From contig JBBRVU010000226.1 in the NCBI GenBank assembly GCA_038246575.1, forward strand, positions 1 to 6,155: 6,155 nt of DNA, written 5' to 3'. Positions 1 to 4,569 of the stretch are shown piece by piece. The position numbers were made by a program, and so were the translations under genes. Within the stretch, counting starts at the first letter, position 1, and every line of letters starts with the position of its first letter. Origin of the DNA: JACCUZ01 sp038246575. GTDB lineage: Bacteria; Actinomycetota; Actinomycetes; JACCUZ01. The notes under the pieces were generated by a model, which saw only the letters and a program-made list of their open reading frames with translations, did not search any database and was not told the DNA's origin.

Positions 1-486
1 CGCTCCGACATGGATGCGCAAAACGGCAAGCACAGTGACCACGGCCATCGCGATCGCGGAGGAGAGGTTGACCGGGATCGCGTCGTTGAGCGAGTTCAGG
101 TAGGTCCCGACGCCGAGTGCGATGCTGGCGGGGAGGAACACCCCCTGGAAGATGTAGTCGACAAGAGCGAGGAAGCCGAGCGGCCGGCCAAGCACCCGGT
201 GCACGATCGAGTAGAGACCCCCCGCGACGGGATACATCGAGCCCAGCTCTCCCATGCACAGGGCGACGCACACGGCCAGGAAGCAACCGACGAGGTAGGC
301 CCAGAGCGATGCGGTGCCCGCTGCCGCCAGCACCACCGGAGCGATGATCAGCAGCGACGCCATCGGAGTGATGTCGCTGACCGCAAGGGCGACGACCCCG
401 CGGATGCTGAGACCTCGGTGCAAGGTGGCGTGGGTGGGGACAGGCGTTCCCGCCGGCGCCGATCCCTTGTCGCCCGCAGTGGCCAT
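1..486 (-). CDS. APC-superfamily amino acid/amine permease, N-terminal part (cut by window edge)
   Basis: This is the first 162 codons of a membrane permease that runs off the left edge. Seen: a hydrophilic N-terminal tail of about 28 residues, then hydrophobic segments near residues 30-56, 60-80, 103-130 and 142-158, consistent with the first four helices of an APC transporter. Between helices 2 and 3 lies the family signature ELGSMYPVAGGLYS (80-93), with the Glu, Pro and Ala-Gly-Gly-x-Tyr pattern usual in amino acid permeases. The first helix carries SDITPMAS (37-44) where many members have a GxG-type unwound substrate loop; this resembles the amine/GABA-type branch, though the substrate cannot be called. 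The ATG start has a good GAGGAG Shine-Dalgarno about 7 nt upstream. The gene lies 78 bp downstream of the AmiC-like gene on the same strand and is probably co-transcribed with it. Family call is firm; substrate is open. Confidence 0.88.
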   Translation of the reverse strand, partial: MATAGDKGSAPAGTPVPTHATLHRGLSIRGVVALAVSDITPMASLLIIAPVVLAAAGTASLWAYLVGCFLAVCVALCMGELGSMYPVAGGLYSIVHRVLGRPLGFLALVDYIFQGVFLPASIALGVGTYLNSLNDAIPVNLSSAIAMAVVTVLAVLRIHVGA

Positions 487-490
487 GGGA

Positions 491-499
491 AATCTCCTC
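491..499 (-). promoter_or_regulatory. Ribosome binding site of the permease
   Basis: On the minus strand a GAGGAG purine run sits about 7 nt upstream of the permease ATG at 486. It fixes this start and shows that the permease has its own translation signal rather than depending on coupling to the upstream gene. Confidence 0.7.
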
Positions 500-516
500 A
501 CGAGTTGGGTGAGGCG

Positions 517-545
517 AGACTAAGGCCAATGGTTCCGGATGGAAA
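517..545 (-). promoter_or_regulatory. Possible internal promoter ahead of the permease
   Basis: In the 78-bp gap the minus strand reads TTTCCA (540-545), a 17-bp spacer, then TAGTCT (517-522). These match the TTGACA/TATAAT consensus at 4/6 and 3/6 positions with ideal spacing. They would start a transcript about 24 nt before the permease ATG. Short, degenerate matches of this kind arise by chance, so this is only a candidate for separate permease expression. Confidence 0.22.
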
Positions 546-564
546 GATTCTCAGCGGAAATATC

Positions 565-1683
565 TCAGACGCTGGTGACGACCTCGAGGTCGAGGCCGTC
601 GGCGCGCGCGAGGAACCCGTGCTGCACGGGTGGTCCCAAGGGGGCACCGGCCCAAGCGGCTCGCGATGCCGCCGAGTCCGTGTCGGTCAGCAGCCGGGTC
701 GCCATCGGCCGGGCTCTCGCGGCGGTCAGCGCTCCAACTCGGTCCAGGGCCGCGGCGAGGTGGATGCCGTCGTAGCAACCTTCGGAATAGGCGTCGAGCA
801 CCGGTCCCTGTTCGCCGAACGCTGCGCGGAACCGCTCGTTGAGGGCGAGCCGGCGCGGCTCCTGCTGGCCGGAGAACGAGCGCATTGCGGCGTAGAGCTC
901 GCCCGTGTCGTCGCCACCGGCGGCCAGCAAGCCGTTCTCCTCGAGCGCTCCCGACACCCGGACGACGTGTGACGCAAGAGGCGAGCCCGCGAATGCGCGG
1001 TTGAACCTGGCCTGATCGCTGCCGATGAGGCACAACAGCACGGCGTCCACCTTGGCGGCCAGCACGGCGTCGATGAGCTCGCCACCGTCCTCCTCGTAGC
1101 CGAACGGGACCAGCCGCTCGAGCTCGACGGACCCGCCGTGCGCGCGGATCAGCGGGCGCGCGGCTCGGTGCACCGCCCAGGTCCAGATGTAGTCGCTGCC
1201 GACCAATGCCCACCGGCCCAGATCGCGGTGCGCGCACAGCCACGCGATGGCGCCGGCCAGCTGGCGTGCGGGCGAGTCACCCAGCAGCACGACGCCGGGA
1301 AGACGTCGGCCACCTTCGTGTGGCGGCGTGAAGATGTACGGAGTGGCACCGGCCAGCTGGGTTTCCACTGCTCGATGGACATCGCTGGTGTGCAGGCCGA
1401 CGAAGGCATCCACGAGACCGGCTGTGGCCAGGGCGCGGGCTGCCGTTGCAACCTGGTCCGGCCGCCCGCCGGCATCGGTGACCACCAGCTCGACGCGCCG
1501 TCCCAGCACACCTCCGGCACGGTTCAACTCGCCGGCCGCCAGGACCGCGGCGTCCAAGGCGGATGGTCCGGTCAGGCCAAGCGGGCCGGAGAGTGGGACG
1601 AGCAGTCCGAGGCGCAACACCGATCGGTCCGGCCCGTCGAGCATCACCTCGAGAGCGTCGCGTGAGGTCACTTCCAGTCTCAT
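565..1683 (-). CDS. AmiC-like amide-binding (Peripla_BP_6-type) ligand sensor, no signal peptide
   Basis: A 372-aa type I periplasmic-binding-fold protein of the branched-chain amino acid/amide-binding group. Seen: a first beta strand and loop, RLGLLVPLSGPLG (24-36); the GELNRAGGVLGRRVELVVTDAGG stretch (51-73); TPPHEG (119-124), at the place of the TPYEG ligand loop I recall from Pseudomonas AmiC; and GSDYIW (162-167), matching the GSDYIYP segment of AmiC, followed by an RAHGG turn (180-184). The N-terminus has no hydrophobic signal sequence or lipobox Cys, so the protein should stay in the cytoplasm, as AmiC does, and act as a sensor rather than a transporter component. No AmiR-type antiterminator or ABC transporter genes are visible in the window. 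The start is uncertain: no clear Shine-Dalgarno precedes the ATG at 1683, and Met14 or Val22 (GTG) are alternatives. A leaderless message is possible. The ligand is unknown; His in place of Tyr in the loop suggests it is not simply acetamide. Confidence 0.85.
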   Translation of the reverse strand: MRLEVTSRDALEVMLDGPDRSVLRLGLLVPLSGPLGLTGPSALDAAVLAAGELNRAGGVLGRRVELVVTDAGGRPDQVATAARALATAGLVDAFVGLHTSDVHRAVETQLAGATPYIFTPPHEGGRRLPGVVLLGDSPARQLAGAIAWLCAHRDLGRWALVGSDYIWTWAVHRAARPLIRAHGGSVELERLVPFGYEEDGGELIDAVLAAKVDAVLLCLIGSDQARFNRAFAGSPLASHVVRVSGALEENGLLAAGGDDTGELYAAMRSFSGQQEPRRLALNERFRAAFGEQGPVLDAYSEGCYDGIHLAAALDRVGALTAARARPMATRLLTDTDSAASRAAWAGAPLGPPVQHGFLARADGLDLEVVTSV

Positions 1684-1727
1684 CGGCGGTAAGTATGCTC
1701 GCCGGACCCCGGTGAGTGGAGATTGCG
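1684..1727. promoter_or_regulatory. Divergent promoter region with imperfect palindrome (candidate MarR operator)
   Basis: Only 44 bp separate the divergent AmiC-like and MarR starts. Arms CGGCG (1684-1688) and CGCCG (1700-1704) form an imperfect inverted repeat centred on 1694. Within it lie a minus-strand -10-like CATACT (1692-1697) and a plus-strand -10-like TATGCT (1694-1699), each matching 4/6 of TATAAT. No convincing -35 is seen for either. The minus-strand element would start transcription very near the AmiC-like ATG, consistent with a leaderless message. A MarR dimer bound here would cover both elements. Operator assignment is inference. Confidence 0.4.
1718..1721 (+). promoter_or_regulatory. 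Ribosome binding site deciding the MarR start
   Basis: GGAG ends 6 nt before the ATG at 1728. This favours that ATG over the in-frame GTG at 1716, which overlaps the site and would add only four residues (MEIA). Confidence 0.65.
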
Positions 1728-2168
1728 ATGAGCCCCAAGCCTGTGACGACGTCGAAGCGTGCGGGGCAGCTCGTCGATCAGCTCACGTCGACCCAGCGGG
1801 TGTTGACCCGCGGACTGGCTGCCCGCTTCGAGGACGAGGGCACCACGGTCGAGCAGTGGCGGATCCTGCGGGCCCTAACCGGCACCGGCGGGGTCCAGAT
1901 GGGCGAGCTGGCGGTGGTCCTGGAGATGCCGCATCCGACCCTCACGCGTCTGGTCGACGGAATGGTCGAGTCGGCCAATCTCTACCGGACCCAGTCCAGT
2001 GAGGACCGCCGACGGGTGTCGGTGCACCTGTCCAACAGGGGCGGGAGCCTGCTCGAGCGCCTGGATGCGATCGCGGACGACCACGAGAAGTCGTTGCGTT
2101 CGTTGCACGGAGACGCTGTCGTGGACAGGCTGTCTGACGCCTTGTCGTCCTTCACAGCATCGCAGTGA
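1728..2168 (+). CDS. MarR-family winged-helix transcriptional regulator
   Basis: A 146-aa protein of typical MarR length. Seen: an N-terminal helix for dimerisation (about 8-35); TVEQWRILRAL (40-50), the usual first helix of the DNA-binding domain; MGELAVVLEMPHPTLTRLVDGMVESANLYR (58-87), the helix-turn-helix with its recognition helix; and the wing SSEDRRRVSVHLSNRG (90-105), which keeps the family's DxR...L(T/S)xxG signature. The C-terminal helices (107-142) complete the dimer interface. Known for the family: dimers bind short palindromes and release DNA on binding small ligands, often phenolic or amphipathic. The gene is divergent from the AmiC-like/permease pair across a 44-bp gap holding a palindrome, so it probably controls that pair and itself. 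Its stop lies 17 bp inside the end of the convergent hydrolase-phosphatase gene. Family call firm; target and ligand inferred or unknown. Confidence 0.93.
   Translation: MSPKPVTTSKRAGQLVDQLTSTQRVLTRGLAARFEDEGTTVEQWRILRALTGTGGVQMGELAVVLEMPHPTLTRLVDGMVESANLYRTQSSEDRRRVSVHLSNRGGSLLERLDAIADDHEKSLRSLHGDAVVDRLSDALSSFTASQ
2152..2168. other. 17-bp convergent overlap of coding ends
   Basis: The MarR stop (TGA, 2166-2168) and the hydrolase-phosphatase stop (TGA on the minus strand, 2152-2154) lie inside one another's genes. No strong terminator hairpin with a T-run is seen in or near the overlap, so the two messages probably have complementary 3' ends. Confidence 0.85.
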
Positions 2169-3522
2169 AGTCCTCGTTCCAGAGTCCGAGGTGCGGCCAG
2201 CGACGCTCGACGTAAGACGTCGCCCCGGCGGCGGTCATGCCCTGCTCGCGGATGAGCCAGGCACGCAGCACGAGTCCGGTGCGCGATGCACCCCCGTGGC
2301 AGTGGACAAGCACCTGCCGCCCGTCGGTCTGCAGCGCCACGACGTCGTCGAGCACGTCATCGAGGACTCGACGCAGGTCGGTGTTGGCGTCGTCGTCGGT
2401 GAGGTATGCCCACCGCTGCACGTCGTGGCCGAACCGGCCCCCGGTGCGGCACAGCGACACCACCGCGAAGTCGAGATCGGAGCCGGCGGCCCCGGAGAGG
2501 TCCGCGGCCCAAAGCCCGTCGGCGATCTCGGTGGGTCCGAGCCCGGTCGTCCGGGGCGCCACGAAGGAATCGCGGGAGCCGCCGTCGAGCCGGGACGCCA
2601 GCTCGTGCAGCTGACCGATGTGCGTGACCGGTGTCGGGAAGCCGGGCAGCGTCCCGTGCACGGCCGAGGCCCAGCGCATCGGGATGCCGGTCACACCGAA
2701 CACGGCGCCGACCAGGCCGCCGGTGACGGCCGCCACCGTGTCGGTGTCACCGCCGAGGTCGATCACCCGGCGCATGGCCTCCTCGAAGGATGCCGACTTC
2801 CGCAGCGCCCAGACTGCGGAGCCCAGCGTCGGCCACACGGCGCCGTTGCCCTCGGTCGCCTGCTCGGGCGTCCACGACGGGTCGAGCACGGTCGCCCACC
2901 GGACCCGGTGCTCGTCGGCGACCAGGGCCAGCGTCGCCTCGATCGCCCCGAGCGCGTCGCCACCGTCGAGCGCGACGCGGACCAGCTCCTGGAAGATCGC
3001 GCAGCCCTCCCCGGCTGACGGGTCGCCGTGGGTGAGCGCGGAGATGCGCCGAGCCGCGTCCATCGTCGCGTCGCGACCGGCGCGGGCGAACCAGATCGCC
3101 GCCGGCGTCGTGCGCATCAACGAGCCGTTGCCCGCCGCTGGCGCCCCGGACCTGAAGTGCCGGGCTGCGGCCACGTCCCACGACCGGCCGGAACGCAGCA
3201 CCGCAGACGTCTGGATGCCCACGTCCTTGGGCCCCGCCGCGACCCACCGGCGGAACCGGTCGAACATGTCGGCCTCGTCCAGCCCGCCGTGCTCGACGAG
3301 CGACCCGGCGACCAGCAGCGCCATCTGCGTGTCGTCGGTCCACTCGCCCGCAAGCCAGGCCCCGCCCCCGCACATCTCGGTGGCGACGCCCCGAGCGGCC
3401 GCCGGGAACCGCCGCGAGAACGCGTCTGCCGGTCCGAACTCGAACGGCGCCCCCAGGGCGTCGCCCACGACGGAACCGATCAGCGCTCCTGCGACCCGAG
3501 TCGCCCGTCCGTCGCCGCTCAC
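2152..3522 (-). CDS. ADP-ribosylglycohydrolase fused to dual-specificity/tyrosine-type phosphatase
   Basis: A 456-aa two-domain protein. Residues 7 to about 310 are an ADP-ribosylglycohydrolase (DraG/ARH family). Signs are GALIGSVVGDALGAPFE (12-28), the metal-site motif TDDTQ (62-66), GNGSLMRTTP (131-140), LTHGDP (163-168) and the second metal motif GGDTDT (257-262). All expected acidic di-magnesium ligands appear present, so it should be active. Residues about 325-456 form a cysteine phosphatase domain with the P-loop HCHGGASR (407-414), a perfect HCX5R; Asp376-378 in the preceding loop are candidates for the general acid. Known: ARH enzymes remove ADP-ribose from protein or nucleic-acid targets. 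Inferred: the phosphatase acts on the same target or on a phosphorylated ADP-ribose product. The GTG start overlaps the upstream stop in GTGA, with AGGA 9 nt upstream, pointing to translational coupling with the TY-Chap-like gene. Likely cytoplasmic; no signal peptide or membrane helix is seen. Confidence 0.9.
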   Translation of the reverse strand: MSGDGRATRVAGALIGSVVGDALGAPFEFGPADAFSRRFPAAARGVATEMCGGGAWLAGEWTDDTQMALLVAGSLVEHGGLDEADMFDRFRRWVAAGPKDVGIQTSAVLRSGRSWDVAAARHFRSGAPAAGNGSLMRTTPAAIWFARAGRDATMDAARRISALTHGDPSAGEGCAIFQELVRVALDGGDALGAIEATLALVADEHRVRWATVLDPSWTPEQATEGNGAVWPTLGSAVWALRKSASFEEAMRRVIDLGGDTDTVAAVTGGLVGAVFGVTGIPMRWASAVHGTLPGFPTPVTHIGQLHELASRLDGGSRDSFVAPRTTGLGPTEIADGLWAADLSGAAGSDLDFAVVSLCRTGGRFGHDVQRWAYLTDDDANTDLRRVLDDVLDDVVALQTDGRQVLVHCHGGASRTGLVLRAWLIREQGMTAAGATSYVERRWPHLGLWNEDFTAML

Positions 3523-4457
3523 GCCACACCGTCCTGGTGGTCGCGCAGGAGACTGCCACCGATGCGCTGCTGGAGGTCGATCGCCAGGTCGTCGATCTCC
3601 TTAAGCATGGCCACCAGCGCGTAGCGCAGCAGCTCGGGGACGAACGGCCAGCAGAACAACCGGTGCTCGAGCATCACGTGGCTCCCGGTGAACACTGCGC
3701 GGCCGTACCGGATTGTCTTGTTGACGTCGTTGAGCGTGTGCCCGACCCGCGGCGTCCACCGCACGTCGCAGAGCGCCGCGCTGAACAGCGTGACCGACGG
3801 CGCATCCTCGTCCACCCGTACGTAGACGACCGTGCTGGCCGCGGGCACCGGGATGTCTCCGTCGGCATCGAACTCGATGCTGATGTCGACCGCGGTCGAC
3901 AGCGCCTCGGCCACCAGGTCACGCAGGTCGTCGGCGCCCTCGGGGACCGTGATGGTCAGATCGACCTTCGGCGGAGCCGGCAGCGAGATAGTCAGCCCGA
4001 ACGGGAGCTCCTCCGCCGCCAGCGGGCCCTCGTCGGTGAACCCGCGGGTGACCAGGAACGCGGGGGCCGGCACGCCGTAGACCTCGCGCAGCGTCGACAC
4101 CAGGCGCGCAGCGAGGTCTGCGCTGCCATCTGGTATCTCGTCCTCGCGCCAGAAGTTGTCGCTCTCCTCGGCGTCCGGCTGGATCCACCCGAGGTCGACC
4201 AGCGCCGCCTCCCGCGCCCCGTCGAGCCGGAAGCGCTCGTCGAGGTAGCGGTTGCTCGCCGCCTCCGACCGGACCGTCACCTCGTCGACGGTCAGTTGCA
4301 CGTACGGCGCGGCCCCCTCCAGGCCGCCGTCCGGCCATGGCATCTCGATCACCACGGCCTCGTCCGGCGGGATCCACTCCAGCCAGGTCGCCAGCCGCTG
4401 CTCGAGCGCCACCCAGGACTGCTCGGTCTCTTGCTCCCACGCTTCTGTTGTCGTCAT
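3519..4457 (-). CDS. TY-Chap/YbjN-like putative peptide-binding chaperone
   Basis: A 312-aa acidic protein whose sequence resembles actinobacterial proteins annotated as T3SS (YopN, CesT)/YbjN-like peptide-binding chaperones (TY-Chap). N-terminal part (about 12-135): a helix, then a strand with YVQLTVDEVTVRSEAASNRYL (52-72), the LVDLGWIQP motif (86-94) and NFWRE (101-105), a pattern I associate with the TY-Chap N-terminal domain. C-terminal part (about 175-300): a second alpha-beta unit with DISIEFDADGDIPVPAASTVVYVRVDED (191-218) and a closing helix (272-299), like a YbjN/chaperone fold. No signal peptide, no membrane helix, and no catalytic motif seen. Role inferred: binding a peptide or partner protein; the client is unknown. 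The ATG at 4457 is chosen because a strong AAGGGGGGG lies 5 nt upstream and because reading further would run antisense through the nuclease-helicase gene. It is the first gene of the operon and overlaps the hydrolase-phosphatase start by 4 nt. Domain call rests on memory of motifs, so moderate confidence. Confidence 0.72.
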   Translation of the reverse strand: MTTTEAWEQETEQSWVALEQRLATWLEWIPPDEAVVIEMPWPDGGLEGAAPYVQLTVDEVTVRSEAASNRYLDERFRLDGAREAALVDLGWIQPDAEESDNFWREDEIPDGSADLAARLVSTLREVYGVPAPAFLVTRGFTDEGPLAAEELPFGLTISLPAPPKVDLTITVPEGADDLRDLVAEALSTAVDISIEFDADGDIPVPAASTVVYVRVDEDAPSVTLFSAALCDVRWTPRVGHTLNDVNKTIRYGRAVFTGSHVMLEHRLFCWPFVPELLRYALVAMLKEIDDLAIDLQQRIGGSLLRDHQDGVA

Positions 4458-4462
4458 CTCGA

Positions 4463-4471
4463 CCCCCCCTT
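4463..4471 (-). promoter_or_regulatory. G-rich ribosome binding site of the TY-Chap-like gene
   Basis: On the minus strand AAGGGGGGG ends 5 nt before the ATG at 4457. It is unusually G-rich and is complementary to a C-run just upstream in the same leader, so it could be masked in a hairpin (see the paired inverted repeats at 4464-4511). Confidence 0.55.
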
Positions 4472-4511
4472 GTTCGTCACCCACACTGCCAGGGGGGTTG
4501 GACACAACCCC
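4464..4511. repeat. Two overlapping, mutually exclusive inverted repeats in the divergent leader region
   Basis: Repeat 1: CCCCCCT (4464-4470) pairs with AGGGGGG (4491-4497), 7 bp with a 20-nt loop. Repeat 2: GGGGTTG (4494-4500) pairs with CAACCCC (4505-4511), 7 bp with a GACA loop. They share 4494-4497, so both stems cannot form in full at once. In the minus-strand message repeat 1 would cover the Shine-Dalgarno of the TY-Chap-like gene and repeat 2 would free it. As DNA, repeat 2 could instead be an operator between the divergent genes. The repeats are seen directly; the roles are inferred. Confidence 0.5.
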
Positions 4512-4560
4512 GGCTTCGCCTGGCCGTGCCACCATGACCGCCGGCGGGACAGCGGATCGG

Positions 4561-4567
4561 GGGAGGG
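4561..4567 (+). promoter_or_regulatory. Ribosome binding site of the nuclease-helicase
   Basis: GGGAGGG contains a full GGAGG at 4562-4566. It lies only 3 nt from the ATG at 4570, which is short, and 9 nt from the in-frame GTG at 4576, which is near ideal. Either could be the true start. The ATG at 4534 has no such site. Confidence 0.5.
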
Positions 4568-4569
4568 TC

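Larger units (their letters stand above)
4458..4569. promoter_or_regulatory. Divergent intergenic region between TY-Chap-like operon and nuclease-helicase
   Basis: These 112 bp must hold the promoter of the minus-strand operon and probably that of the plus-strand nuclease-helicase. Apart from the inverted repeats and the two ribosome binding sites I find no convincing -35/-10 pair on either strand, and no LexA/SOS-type GAAC...GTTC box. If the nuclease-helicase starts at the upstream ATG at 4534, the true gap is 76 bp. Confidence 0.5.

Noticed and set aside
10..972. Long plus-strand open frame of 320 codons
   Set aside because: It runs antisense through the permease start and the AmiC-like C-terminus. 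The product is rich in Arg, Gly, Asp and His with no recognisable domain, as expected from the reverse strand of high-GC genes.
2172..2191. Possible terminator hairpin after the MarR stop (CCTCG / CGAGG)
   Set aside because: The stem is only 5 bp with a 10-nt loop, has no T-run, and lies inside the convergent coding sequence.
2237..3624. Several plus-strand open frames opposite the hydrolase-phosphatase
   Set aside because: All overlap one another and the well-supported minus-strand gene, with Arg/Ala/Pro-rich products and no known motifs.
4498..4526. TTGGACA as a -35 for the nuclease-helicase
   Set aside because: No acceptable -10 follows at 16-18 bp spacing, and the bases are explained by the inverted repeat.
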